A DNA stretch of 50,731 nt, taken from positions 68,753 to 119,483 of the forward strand of contig NZ_LQCI01000017.1 in NCBI RefSeq assembly GCF_001613935.1. The letters run 5' to 3'. The notes beneath the pieces are model-generated. The model did no database searches, was not told the DNA's origin, and saw only the letters and a list, made by a program, of their open reading frames with translations. Shown here piece by piece: positions 25,101 to 33,616 of this stretch. The DNA is from Amycolatopsis regifaucium. GTDB lineage: Bacteria > Actinomycetota > Actinomycetes > Mycobacteriales > Pseudonocardiaceae. A program made the translations under genes and the position numbers. Every line of letters starts with the position of its first letter. Positions within the stretch are counted from its first letter, which is position 1.

Positions 25101-27938
25101 TTTGCGCAGCAGATCGAGGGTGCTGCTGCCCCCGTTCTCCGAGGCCTCCCCCGCAGCGGCCGCCTCGGCGGGTTCGGCGACGCGGTCGCGGGCCAGTTCC
25201 GCGCCGATCGACGGCGCGGCCTCGCACGGGCTGGCGAGGAAGGAGAACTCGCCGTCCACCGGCAGTGACCGCACGACACGACCGGCGAACAGCGCCGATG
25301 TCTCCAGCGGAGCACCGAAGGCGAACGCGGCACCGGCGACCTTCAGCACCGCGGCCAGCGTCGGGCTGTCGGTGTCGATCGCGAGTACCGGGATGCCGGG
25401 CGCGATCTCGCCGAAGAGCCCGGTGAGCACCCGGCCGGGACCGACCTCGATCACCAGGTCGCTGCGTTCGGCGACCTTCGCGGCAGCCTCACGGAAACGG
25501 ACCGGCAGGACCACCTGGTCGCGCAGCAGATCGCGGAGATCCTCGGCGGCGTGCAGGACGTCGCCGGTCACCGTCGACACCACGGGCCGGTCGAGCCGGG
25601 CGAAGTCGAACGCGGCGAGTTCCTCGGTCATCGCTTCGGCAGCCGGTTCGACCGCGGGTGAGTGGAAGGCGTGCGAGACGTTGATCCGGGTGGCGGTGAC
25701 GCCCTCGGCGCGGGCCGAGGCGACCACCCGCTCGATCGCGTCCGCCGGTCCGGAAAGGACGGTCTGCTCGGGCGCGTTGTACCCGGCGATGACGACGTCC
25801 TCCCCGTCGGCGATCCGCTCGACGACGTTCGGCGCGGCCGCGATCCCCGCCATGGCACCGTTGCCGGCGCTCGCGGTCGCCATCACCTTGCCGCGGATCT
25901 TGGCCAGTTTGAGGACTTCGCGTTCGGTGAGCGCGCCGCCCCAGTGCAGTGCGGTCAGCTCACCGAGGCTGTGGCCCGCGGCCGTCTGCGCCTCGATCCC
26001 CAGGCTCTTGAGCACGCGGAGCCCGACGAGCGAACCGGTGACGATGCGCGGCTGGGCGACGTCGGTGCTCACCTGGTCGGCGCCGGTGGACAGGCCCGCG
26101 GCGCGGTAGATGTCGTCGGCGCCCGCGAAGCGTTTCCGCACCGCGCCGACCGTGCCGTGCCCGGAACCCTGGCCGGGGAACAGGAACCCGATCTTCGGTC
26201 CCTTGGCACGTGAACCGGCGAAGATGCCTTCACCGGCGGAGAAAACCTCCGGTTCGCCCTCGCCGAGGAGGTCGAGCAGCTTGGCCAGCTTGCGCTCGGC
26301 GTCCTCCGGATTGGTCGCGACGACCGCCGCCCGCACCGGTTTTCCGGACAGTTCCGCGGAAAGCGTGCCGGCGAGGTCGGACAGTTCCGCGAACGACAGC
26401 TTCGGCACGACCTCCAGCAGCCCGCTGACCCGGCCGCGCAGCGAAGCGGCGTCATCGGCGTCCAGCAGCAGCAGCTCGCTGTCCTGCCGTCCGGCGACGA
26501 GTGAGCGGGTCTTCTCGTCGAGTTCCTTGCGCCGGGCCGCGCCCGGCGCCTCGGTGACGGTGACGTGCGAGTTGATGCCGCCGAACCCCATCGCGGAAAC
26601 CCCCGCGCGGACCGGGTGGTCCGAGGGCCACAGCCCCGCGTCGGCCGGGACGTACATCCGCGCGGAGTCGCCGACCAGCGACTCGTGCGGGTCGAAATGG
26701 CCGGTCGCGGGCGGGATGACCTGGTGATAGACCGCCAGCGTCGCCTTGATCAGCCCGGCGACCCCCGCCGCGGCCTTGGTGTGCCCGATGTTGCCCTTGA
26801 TCGTGCTCAGCGCGGCACGGTCGGCGAGCGGATCGGCGTCGCGGCGGGCGGTGGACAGCGCCTCGATCTCGGTGGCGTCGCCCAGCGCGGTCCCGGTGCC
26901 GTGGCCTTCGAAGTAGGAGACGGTCTCGACGCCGTACCCGGCTTTGTCGTAGGCCCGCTTCAGCGCGAGCCGATGCCCCGACGCCTCGGGCCGGGTGATG
27001 CCGCCCTTGCCGTCGGAGGAGACACCCCAGCCGCCGATGGAGGCGTAGATCCGCTTGCCCTGCGCGATCGCGTCGTCCTCACGCATCAGCACGAGCATGC
27101 CGGAACCCTCGCCGGGCCAGAAACCGTTGGAGTCGGCGTCGTAGACCTTCATCTCGCGCTTGGCGAGCGCGCCGGTCTTGGCGAAACCGATCACCTCGAA
27201 CGGGTCGATCGACAGGTCGACCCCACCGGCGATGGCGACGTCGAGGTCGCCCTCCGAAAGCGCGTTCGCCGCGGTGACCACGGAAAGCAGCGACGAGGAG
27301 CAGGCACCGTCCACAGTGAACCCGCCGCCGCCGAAGTCGAAGAAGTTGCAGACCCGGCCGGCGATCGTGTTGGCCAGCCCGCCGGCGAGCGTGTCCTCGT
27401 CGATCTCCGGGAACGGCGCCTTGTACTGCGCCTCGAGATCGTGGAGGAACTCGGCGGTGTCCCCGTCGGCCCAGCCGCGCTCGGCGAGCGCCGCCGCGAT
27501 CGTGCGGCGCACGTAGGGCCAGCGCAGCCGCATGATGTTGGCTCGCGAGAACTCACCGGTCAGGCTGTTGCCGATGACCACGCCGGTCGCGGACCTCGGG
27601 AGTCCCTCGCCCTCGGGGAAACCGGCGTCGGCCAAGGCCTGCGCGGCGACGTCGAGGGCGAGCCAGTGCGTGGTGTCGGTCGAGCGGAACGTGCTGCCGG
27701 CCACCTTGTACTTGATCCGGTCGAACTCGTAGTCACGCAGGACCGCGGCCTTCTTGGCGTAGAAGCGGTCTGGCGCTCCTGCGTCGGGTGAGTAGTAGTC
27801 CTCAAGGTTCATCCGCTCGTCGGGCAGTCTCCGGAACGCCCGACGGCCGGCGAGGACGTTCTCCCACAGTTCATCCGGGGAACCGGCGTCCGGGTATCGG
27901 AGACCGATACCGACAATCGAAATCCGCTCAACGCTCAT
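22116..27938 (-). CDS. pksE: Iterative enediyne polyketide synthase PksE (KS-AT-ACP-KR-DH-PPTase)
   Basis: 1940 residues, normal length for PksE. KS (1-~460): Cys213 in DGACSSSL, His346 in EGHGTGTALGD, His386 in KGNIGHT. AT (~575-890): Ser657 in GHSLGE. ACP (~940-1010): phosphopantetheine Ser973 in LHLSSI. KR (~1205-1445): TGGGKGITAESAL and catalytic Tyr1359 in HYATAN. DH (~1465-1700): HxxxGxxxxP at 1489-1498. The C-terminal phosphopantetheinyl transferase (~1805-1940) has CDVE at 1836-1839 and WSALECVRK, and should prime its own ACP. All active sites look intact. The enzyme makes the polyene precursor common to enediynes. A 175-base gap upstream suggests its own promoter. Confidence 0.98.
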   Translation of the reverse strand: MSVERISIVGIGLRYPDAGSPDELWENVLAGRRAFRRLPDERMNLEDYYSPDAGAPDRFYAKKAAVLRDYEFDRIKYKVAGSTFRSTDTTHWLALDVAAQALADAGFPEGEGLPRSATGVVIGNSLTGEFSRANIMRLRWPYVRRTIAAALAERGWADGDTAEFLHDLEAQYKAPFPEIDEDTLAGGLANTIAGRVCNFFDFGGGGFTVDGACSSSLLSVVTAANALSEGDLDVAIAGGVDLSIDPFEVIGFAKTGALAKREMKVYDADSNGFWPGEGSGMLVLMREDDAIAQGKRIYASIGGWGVSSDGKGGITRPEASGHRLALKRAYDKAGYGVETVSYFEGHGTGTALGDATEIEALSTARRDADPLADRAALSTIKGNIGHTKAAAGVAGLIKATLAVYHQVIPPATGHFDPHESLVGDSARMYVPADAGLWPSDHPVRAGVSAMGFGGINSHVTVTEAPGAARRKELDEKTRSLVAGRQDSELLLLDADDAASLRGRVSGLLEVVPKLSFAELSDLAGTLSAELSGKPVRAAVVATNPEDAERKLAKLLDLLGEGEPEVFSAGEGIFAGSRAKGPKIGFLFPGQGSGHGTVGAVRKRFAGADDIYRAAGLSTGADQVSTDVAQPRIVTGSLVGLRVLKSLGIEAQTAAGHSLGELTALHWGGALTEREVLKLAKIRGKVMATASAGNGAMAGIAAAPNVVERIADGEDVVIAGYNAPEQTVLSGPADAIERVVASARAEGVTATRINVSHAFHSPAVEPAAEAMTEELAAFDFARLDRPVVSTVTGDVLHAAEDLRDLLRDQVVLPVRFREAAAKVAERSDLVIEVGPGRVLTGLFGEIAPGIPVLAIDTDSPTLAAVLKVAGAAFAFGAPLETSALFAGRVVRSLPVDGEFSFLASPCEAAPSIGAELARDRVAEPAEAAAAGEASENGGSSTLDLLRKLASERVELPLEAVTADTHPLDDLHLSSITVGQLVNDVTRALGRPALEGMPNFATVCLGELAEMIDELAQTAKPADSNQAEVAGVGPWVRPFAVEYVVAPKPAPDLTPGISTAEWTAFAPAGHPLAEPLRAALANAGVGDGVLLCLNEDSDADDVGLFLDAGRAVLAAPNGTRFVVVQHGLGASGLAKTLRLEDPSARTTIVDLADVDPVDPGAIGAAVSTVVTEVAATNDFSEVRYDSAGVRTVPKLGALKPSESEGTPLGTDDVLLVTGGGKGITAESALALAKDSGAKLALLGRSDPADDAELSENLGRMAAAGITYRYERADVTDDRQVADAIGRIQAEFGPVTAVLHGAGRNEPAALFSLTEETFRKTLAPKIGGLNAVLDAVDKDKIKLLVTFGSIIGRAGLRGEAHYATANDWMTELTVRFGREHPQARAIALEWSVWSGTGMGEKLGVVSALMRDGITPIPTEEGIEILRQVVGDPAAPSVLVVCGRTAGLATLPVEKRELPLNRFVDRAVVHYPGVELITEADLSAGSDPYLADHLLDGQLLFPAVIGMEAMTQVAKATLAAESLPAPVFSDVEFLRPIIVSPGGSTTIRLAALARDAETVDVVLRSGETGFSADHFRARLRFSRPDPLGEPVVRDVALPPVPVDPTTELYGTVLFQGKRFQRVTGYHRASARHAVAEIATGAEVDWFAPFLPQEQLLADPGTRDAMMHAIQCCVPDATLLPQGIERLYLAEPGEQHPEYVLLDARERSQDGDSYLYDLDVRNPDGKLVERWEGLKLRAVRKRDGAGPWVPSMLGSYLERSAERLLGSSRAIVVEPDPVGVPVETTPERRAQTALAAGRAVDAPLEIRYRPDGKPEADGVEVSASHSADLTLAIAGSGRIACDVETAIERTPEDWAGLLGEDLLSVGELLAADAREPLSVAHTRVWSALECVRKTGDMTQALTVHRVDPDGWAVLSHGNARIATWATTVNDRTDPVVFAVLQGEED

Positions 27939-28108
27939 GCCACCGCACTCCCCTAGCTCTCAACCACTCAAGTCATGGAATCCGGCCTCGGCGCCGGGCC
28001 GCTGTCCCCAGAAGCACTGCCGCCGTCCGCATCTGCAGTCCGGTCAAGCATGAACCGCAGCCGGGTGGCGGGTCTTCTCTCAGGTTGTTGAAGGCGGACC
28101 GGCGAATC

Positions 28109-28130
28109 CGCATTTAGTCCTCTGAATGCG
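28109..28130 (-). repeat. 22-bp palindromic repeat, copy 1, overlapping a stop codon
   Basis: Arms CGCATTTAG and CTGAATGCG around a TCCT centre. On the minus strand it differs from the copy at 50620 at only two positions. It overlaps the 3' end of the CMD-like gene: its GGACTAA supplies the last Asp codon and the stop. A third, more diverged copy is at 50657. Likely a dispersed intergenic palindrome. Confidence 0.65.
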
Positions 28131-29070
28131 CGGACGTGGTCACACACCGTTGCGCGGCAACGAAACTCGCCCACCCGACCAGCTCGATCAGCTCTCGATC
28201 GCCCAGCCCCGCCGCGGCGACCAGGGCGTCGTCGACCTGGTAGGGCGCTTTCGCGACCACCAAGGCCAGCCGAGCGGCCGGATCGTCGGTGACGTCCACC
28301 CACGAACGGCTCAAGCCGGGCGGTAAGCTGTCCCATGTGGACATTTCGCGCGACACGACATCCCGCACGACGGGAGAGATCTCCAGCGCCGAAAACGCGG
28401 CTTCGGCACGGGAGAAGGCATCCTCGACGACCGGATTACCCTCAGCCCAGGCGAAATCCCGGGAACCGGCACGCAGGAACTCCAGTGAGTCACCGGGCGG
28501 CGCGTCTTCGACAGGTTTCAGGAACCGGCCGAGCACCGCCTTCGCCTTCGCCCGTGCGGAATCCGGCACGGACGGAGGCAATGGCGACGGTCCGAGGAAC
28601 ACGCTCACCACCCGGTTCAGGTAGTGGAACGCGAACGCGACCGCGGTCAGCTCCGAGTGGGCCGCCCCCGACAACGTCGCCGAAGAGCGTGGATCCGCCA
28701 CGGGACGACCGGCGGCGATCGCCGAAGCCACCGAAGAGTGGCCGAGCGAATCCAGCGCCATGCCGTGCACCTCGACGCAAAAGGGGCACGAATTCGCCTG
28801 CGACACCAGCGTGGCGACGACCTCCCGGTCCGCCCGGCTCGTCGCCCCCGTCGCCACCAGCGATTCCCGCAGCATCAGCCAGCTCGCCGCGAGAACCGGT
28901 GGTGACGGCGATTGCAGCGCCACCGGCGGGGCCAGCATGCCGAAGTCCCGCTCGAGTTGACGATAGACGTCACGGACGAGCCCGGTCGCCCGGCCGTAGG
29001 ACACCGGCCGGACGTACCGGACGTCGCGCAATGCCCGCCGCAAAGCCAGTTTCACCGGCGTGGGGGCCAT
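28114..29070 (-). CDS. CMD/AhpD-like protein, enediyne E11 position
   Basis: 318 residues, larger than a single AhpD domain. The N-terminal ~170 residues contain SQANSCPFCVEVHGMALDSL with Cys95, Cys98 and His102, the AhpD-like redox motif; the C-terminal half (SREMSTWDSLPPGLSR and WVDVTDDPAARLALVVAKAP) seems a degenerate repeat of the same all-helical fold without the Cys pair. It starts 2 bases after the GMC oxidoreductase stop. Its location in the conserved enediyne set suggests it is the E11-type protein, but I am not certain of that label. Function in core maturation unknown. Confidence 0.8.
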   Translation of the reverse strand: MAPTPVKLALRRALRDVRYVRPVSYGRATGLVRDVYRQLERDFGMLAPPVALQSPSPPVLAASWLMLRESLVATGATSRADREVVATLVSQANSCPFCVEVHGMALDSLGHSSVASAIAAGRPVADPRSSATLSGAAHSELTAVAFAFHYLNRVVSVFLGPSPLPPSVPDSARAKAKAVLGRFLKPVEDAPPGDSLEFLRAGSRDFAWAEGNPVVEDAFSRAEAAFSALEISPVVRDVVSREMSTWDSLPPGLSRSWVDVTDDPAARLALVVAKAPYQVDDALVAAAGLGDRELIELVGWASFVAAQRCVTTSAHSED

Positions 29071-29072
29071 GA

Positions 29073-30725
29073 TCAGCTGCCGGCTACCAGTGACAGCTTG
29101 CTGACCGCCCGGCGGCCGGTGATCGAACCGTCCGGCGCCGGAGCGCCGTAGGTGACGTCGACCCCGCGTGCCTGCAGCGCCCGCACGATTCCCGGCACCG
29201 AACGCTCGGCCAGCGCCGCGATCGTCATCGCCGGGTTCACCGTCAGCGCGCCCGGCACGGAAGCGCTGTCGGTCACGAAGATCCCCGGATGGTCGCGGAG
29301 TTCGTGGTTCGGGTGCAACGCCGAGGTCTCCGGGTCGTCACCGATCCGGCACGAGGCCAGCGGGTGCACGGTGTACGCGCCGACGACGTCGTTGGTCCAC
29401 GGCGAGACCTTCGCCAGGCCGTCCTTCTCCAGGATCTCCTTGCACTCCGCGTCGGCCAGGGACCAGCCGTGCAGGGTGTTCGGCGTGGGATCGTACTTCA
29501 GCGGTCCTCGGCCCAGCATCTGCTGCGAGATGCGGTAGGCGTTGCCGGTGGGCGGCGGAGCGCCGAAGACACCCTCGTTGTCGTCCTCGGTCATCAGGAA
29601 GATCGTGAGCCAGGAGGCCCACTTCTTCAGGATCTCCTTCTTCTGCGCCCCGAACCAGCGCGGTTCGTCGCCGTCGGGCACCTGCGCGAGGATCGTGCCC
29701 AGCCCCGGCGGGAAGTACAGCTGCTCCAGCGAGTACCGCTCGTACTCCGGCAGCGAACCGTCGAGTTTGTCCCAGTTCGCCACGGTCGGGCCCTTGCCGA
29801 TGTGGTTGGCCTCGTAGACCTTTCCGTCCTCACGGGACAGTCCGAGCACCTCGCGGACCCGCTCCTCGTCGATGATCGCGGTGTTGAGCCGCTCACCGTT
29901 GCCCGAGAAGTACCGGCCGACCGCGTGCGGCATGGTGCCCAGCGCGGACTCCGAACGCTGCAGGATCACCGGCGTCGCACCGGCACCGGCGGCGATGATG
30001 ACGATCTTCGCGTCGATCGTCCCGCCGCCGGAGTGCACGCGGTAGTCCTCGTCGTCCACGATGTTGAAGTGCACGCGGTAGTCGCCGTCGTCGATCCGCT
30101 CGATGCGCTGGACCTCGTGCAGCGGCCGGATCTTCGCACCGTGCGCGAGGGCGGCGGGCAGGTAGTTGGTCAGCAGGGAGCGCTTCGCGTCGAAGCGGCA
30201 GCCCGCCATCATGAAGTTGCAGTTGACGCAGCGGTCGTTGTCCACCGCGACCGGCGCGGGGTTCGCGGTACGGCCGGAGTGGTTACAGAACGCGGCCCAC
30301 AGCCCACCGGCGTAGGACACGTCGTTCCAGTCCTGTTTGGACACCGGCAGCGAATCCGAAACGCGGTCGTACCAAGGCTCCAGCGAGTCCCGCGTGATCG
30401 CCGAAGGCCACATCCGGCGGCCGATGCTGCCGTGCCGCTCGAAGACGAACTTCGGCGCCCGCGGCATCGCGGCGAAGTACACCACACTGCCACCGCCGAC
30501 GCAGTTGCCGCCCAGCACGCTCATCCCGTCGCCGACGACGAAATCGAACGCCCGGGTGTAGGACGAACCGAGCAGGTAGTCGTGCTCGAAGTCCTTGGTC
30601 TCCAGCCACGGCCCGCGCTCCAGCACGGTGACCTTCGCCCCGCCCGCGGCCAGATGGTAGGCGGGGATCGAACCACCGAACCCGCTGCCGACGATGACGA
30701 CGTCGGTCTTGTCGTAGGCAGTCAT
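29073..30725 (-). CDS. GMC-family oxidoreductase, enediyne E9-like
   Basis: 550 residues. FAD Rossmann motif DVVIVGSGFGGSIPAYHLAA at 8-27 followed by VTVLERG. LGGNCVGGGSVVYFAAMPR is the family's flavin-contact segment, and the C-terminus has HPLASCRIGD and FVTDSASVPGALTVNPAMT, as in cholesterol-oxidase-like GMC enzymes. E9 of nine-membered enediyne clusters is such an oxidoreductase and is thought to act in core formation. ATG overlaps the stop of the upstream E8-like gene (ATGA). Confidence 0.92.
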   Translation of the reverse strand: MTAYDKTDVVIVGSGFGGSIPAYHLAAGGAKVTVLERGPWLETKDFEHDYLLGSSYTRAFDFVVGDGMSVLGGNCVGGGSVVYFAAMPRAPKFVFERHGSIGRRMWPSAITRDSLEPWYDRVSDSLPVSKQDWNDVSYAGGLWAAFCNHSGRTANPAPVAVDNDRCVNCNFMMAGCRFDAKRSLLTNYLPAALAHGAKIRPLHEVQRIERIDDGDYRVHFNIVDDEDYRVHSGGGTIDAKIVIIAAGAGATPVILQRSESALGTMPHAVGRYFSGNGERLNTAIIDEERVREVLGLSREDGKVYEANHIGKGPTVANWDKLDGSLPEYERYSLEQLYFPPGLGTILAQVPDGDEPRWFGAQKKEILKKWASWLTIFLMTEDDNEGVFGAPPPTGNAYRISQQMLGRGPLKYDPTPNTLHGWSLADAECKEILEKDGLAKVSPWTNDVVGAYTVHPLASCRIGDDPETSALHPNHELRDHPGIFVTDSASVPGALTVNPAMTIAALAERSVPGIVRALQARGVDVTYGAPAPDGSITGRRAVSKLSLVAGS

Positions 30726-31279
30726 GCGGGGCTCCCGGATGGCGTGGTGTCAGGGTGGAGTTTCGCCAGTTCGCGGCGATACGAGAACTTCGGGAACCGC
30801 CAGAGGCCGTCTTCGTCCGGCGCGGTGTATCCCATCGCCAGCAGCCCGGGGTGGCCCTCGGCGATGGCCTCGGCGGTGTGCTTGTGCGCCGCGCTGTCGA
30901 AGGACATGTTGCAGAACAAGGCGAGGCTGACCCAGCCGTCCTTCTCCGGATGTCCCGGCGCGGTCAGCGACCGCACGAGCGCCGTCCTGTCCGCGAAGGA
31001 CAGCGCGACGAACGGAGGCAGCTCCTCGGCGAGCGTGAGGTCGTGTTCCTTGGCGTAGACCTTCGCGTGCTCGTTGAGGGACTGCGCGAGATACGGCAAC
31101 CCGACCGTCACCCCGGTCGCCTCGGTGTGCAGCAGGTCGAGCGCGCCCGCCACGACCGCGCCCGGCCCCGGCGCCGCGCCGGCGATCGCGTGGTCGCCGG
31201 GAAACCGCTTCTCCCCCGGCAAGATCGTGTCCGCGTAGGCCTCCAAAGTGGACACCTTGGCCTGTTCGTCCGCTTCCAC
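30722..31279 (-). CDS. DUF5987-like protein, enediyne E8-like
   Basis: 185 residues from GTG 31279 with a perfect AGGAGG site; the longer frame reads through antisense of the P450. Sequence features: LEAYADTILPGEKRFPGDHA near the N-terminus, FVALSFADRTALVRSL, then NMSFDSAAHKHTAEAI and MGYTAPDEDGLWRFPKFSYR. This resembles gluconate-dehydrogenase-subunit-3-like small partners that accompany GMC oxidoreductases, and it is coupled to one here. A helper subunit for E9 is a reasonable inference. Matches the small E8 protein conserved in nine-membered clusters. Confidence 0.85.
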   Translation of the reverse strand: MEADEQAKVSTLEAYADTILPGEKRFPGDHAIAGAAPGPGAVVAGALDLLHTEATGVTVGLPYLAQSLNEHAKVYAKEHDLTLAEELPPFVALSFADRTALVRSLTAPGHPEKDGWVSLALFCNMSFDSAAHKHTAEAIAEGHPGLLAMGYTAPDEDGLWRFPKFSYRRELAKLHPDTTPSGSPA

Positions 31280-31284
31280 GGAAC

Positions 31285-32628
31285 CTACCTCCTGTTCCTG
31301 GTGTGCACGGTCATCGGCAGCCCACCGCGCACCCGCAGCGACAGCATCGCCTCGGGAACCACGTCGTAGCCCGGGAGTTTCCTGAGCTCGAGGTCGCGCA
31401 GGACCATCGTCAGCACGAAAACGGCCTCCATCACGCCGAGGCTGTTGCCGATGCAGAACCGCGGCCCGGCGCCGAACGGGATGTAGGCGTACCGGGGCCG
31501 CCCGCTCGGCCGGTCCGGGTCGAACCGGTCCGGGTCGAACTTCTCCGGCTCCGGCCAGAAGGCCGGATGCCGGTGCAGCGTGTACGGCACGACGACGACG
31601 TCGGAACCGGCCGGAATGTGGTAGCCGCCGATCTCGTCGTCGGCCTGGGCCACCCTCGGCAGCAGCCACACCGGCGGGTACAGCCGCATGACCTCTTCGA
31701 CGACGCGCGCCGTGTAGGGCAGGCGGTGCAGATCCTCGTGGGTCGGCAGCTGGTCGCCCAGTACCGAATCCGCCTCGGCACGAAGTTTCGCCGCGACGTC
31801 GGGATGTTCGTCGAGCAGGTGGAACGCCCAGCCGAGCGTGCTCGCCGTCGTCTCGTGCCCGGCCAGCAGCAGGGTGATCAGCTCGTCCCGCATCTGCTCG
31901 CGCGTCCCCGCCGAGTCGATGAGGCGGGACAAGACGTCCTCACCGTTCTCGACGGGGTTCGCGAACCGCTGCTCGACGAGTTCTTCGGCGATCCGGCGCA
32001 GGTCGTCCCGCGACTCCCGGAACCGCAGCTGTTTCTTCAGCGGCGCCCACTGCGGGACCATGCTCAGCGTCACCGCTTCGAACATCGCCTGGTCCTGCAC
32101 GGCCTCGAAGGAGTGCCCCAATGAGGCGAACCCGCCGAGATCCGCGTCGAGCAGTGTCTTGCCGAGCACACCGAGGGTCAGCCCGGTCATCTCGTGCAGG
32201 ATCTCCACCGGCCCGGTCGTGTCCCGGAGGCGTTTCACCAGGACTTCGACCTCGTTCGCGACGACGGAGGCCTGCCGCGCGATCCGTTTCGGCTGGAACA
32301 CCGGCTGGATCGTGCGACGCTGCTTCTTCCAGATCTCGCCGTCGCTGGTGAGCAGCCCGTCGCCGAGCGCCCGCCTCGCCTCCTGGAGGCCGATGCCCTT
32401 GTGGTAGTTGGCCGCGTTGTCGGCGAGCACGTGTTTCGCCAGCTCGGGGTGGTTCACCAGGTACATCGTCTTGGGACCGATCGCGATCCGGACGACGTCC
32501 CCGTGCACCTGGGCCGACTCCGACATGAGCGCCAGCCGGTCGGTGAACAGCTTCTTCAGCAGCCCGAAGGTCGCTCGGCGCGGCGGCCCCGGCGGCACCG
32601 CCCTTGGCGTACTCACCTGCCGGGTCAT
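31285..32628 (-). CDS. Cytochrome P450, enediyne E7-like
   Basis: 447 residues from ATG 32628, overlapping the UnbU stop by ATGA. I-helix oxygen-binding motif LLLAGHETTAS at 254-264, ExxR (EEVMR, Glu312/Arg315), and heme ligand loop FGAGPRFCIGNSLG with Cys392. It resembles the CYP102/CYP4-like bacterial single-domain class (HRHPAFWPEPEKFDPDRF). E7 of nine-membered enediynes is a P450 of unsettled function in core tailoring. No ferredoxin gene is nearby. Confidence 0.95.
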   Translation of the reverse strand: MTRQVSTPRAVPPGPPRRATFGLLKKLFTDRLALMSESAQVHGDVVRIAIGPKTMYLVNHPELAKHVLADNAANYHKGIGLQEARRALGDGLLTSDGEIWKKQRRTIQPVFQPKRIARQASVVANEVEVLVKRLRDTTGPVEILHEMTGLTLGVLGKTLLDADLGGFASLGHSFEAVQDQAMFEAVTLSMVPQWAPLKKQLRFRESRDDLRRIAEELVEQRFANPVENGEDVLSRLIDSAGTREQMRDELITLLLAGHETTASTLGWAFHLLDEHPDVAAKLRAEADSVLGDQLPTHEDLHRLPYTARVVEEVMRLYPPVWLLPRVAQADDEIGGYHIPAGSDVVVVPYTLHRHPAFWPEPEKFDPDRFDPDRPSGRPRYAYIPFGAGPRFCIGNSLGVMEAVFVLTMVLRDLELRKLPGYDVVPEAMLSLRVRGGLPMTVHTRNRR

Positions 32629-33611
32629 GCCGCCACGGCCCCGGTTTCCGTTTCCGGCTTCTCGGCCGGCTTGGGCAGGGTCGTGATTTCGGCCGACTTC
32701 GCCTGCTCGGCTTCCCACTTCTCGGTCGCCTTCTTGGAGAAGTGCAGGCCCCACAGGAACATGCCGCGGATCAGGCAGACCAGTGCGGTGGCGAGGAACA
32801 GGCCGTAGGCCACGTGGACCACCATGAAGAACCCGTAGGCCAGCGCCACCCCCGAACCGAACAGGATCTGCGACGCGGGCTTCGACGGCGTCGTCCCCGG
32901 GTCGGTGACCATGTAGTTCGTGTAGAGCACGAACGCCACGCCGGTCATCATCCCGAGCGCGCCGGGGATCGCGGTGTCGAACACCAGCCCCCGGATGATC
33001 GCCTGGAGCGCGAAGGTGATGAGCCACGCGCCGATCAGCCACATCCGCTGGGTCAGCATCGCGTTGAGCACGGTGCCCGACACGAGGATGATGCCGACGA
33101 TCAGCCAGCCGACCCACGAGTCGACCTGCTCGGTGAAGTGGTACGGCGGCGCGATGCTCGCCCAGGGGAACACCAGCAGGATGATGGTGATGCCGAAGTT
33201 CGACGGGTTCATGTAGTGCCGGAGCCTGCCGCGCACCGGTGCCTGCAGCACCCACTTGGCGCCGACGGCGACCACCACGCCGAACATCATCACCAGTACC
33301 TGGTCGTTGACGTAGGTCAGCATGTTGAGCGCGAGACCGGTGATGTGGGCCGGGAAGAGGAACTCGACCAGGCCCTTGAACCCGTTGCCCCGGAAGCGGA
33401 CCGGACGGCCCTGTGCCCGGGCGCCGATGATCTCCAGCAGGATTTCCGTGGTGTACGCGGTCGCCAGTGCGATGAACGGGTAGGTCCACGGCTGCTCGAA
33501 GCCGAGCACGGTGTAGCCGATGATGTTGAAGACCGTGATCGAGATCGCGAACCGGCGAAGGGCCGTGATCGTCTTGTTGCTCTTCGGTGCGGCGAGTGTC
33601 TGCTCTGCCAT
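32625..33611 (-). CDS. UnbU-like integral membrane protein, enediyne E5
   Basis: 328 residues from ATG 33611. About eight membrane helices, e.g. FAISITVFNIIGYTVLGFEQ, MMFGVVVAVGAKWVLQAPVR, FGITIILLVFPWA, and a hydrophilic C-terminal tail of about 40 residues rich in Lys/Glu/Pro. NPSNFGI and TNYMVTDPGTTPSKPASQIL are reminiscent of RnfD/NqrB flavin-attachment regions; the SGTV/DPGT context may allow a covalent flavin. UnbU/E5 is one of the diagnostic genes next to pksE. Starts 5 bases after the UnbV stop. Confidence 0.93.
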   Translation of the reverse strand: MAEQTLAAPKSNKTITALRRFAISITVFNIIGYTVLGFEQPWTYPFIALATAYTTEILLEIIGARAQGRPVRFRGNGFKGLVEFLFPAHITGLALNMLTYVNDQVLVMMFGVVVAVGAKWVLQAPVRGRLRHYMNPSNFGITIILLVFPWASIAPPYHFTEQVDSWVGWLIVGIILVSGTVLNAMLTQRMWLIGAWLITFALQAIIRGLVFDTAIPGALGMMTGVAFVLYTNYMVTDPGTTPSKPASQILFGSGVALAYGFFMVVHVAYGLFLATALVCLIRGMFLWGLHFSKKATEKWEAEQAKSAEITTLPKPAEKPETETGAVAA

Positions 33612-33616
33612 GACGG

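Noticed and set aside
24769..26109. Long plus-strand open frames over pksE, up to 1051 aa in neighbouring frames
   Set aside because: They are antisense shadows caused by the GC-rich third codon positions of pksE; pksE itself has every active site and domain in order.
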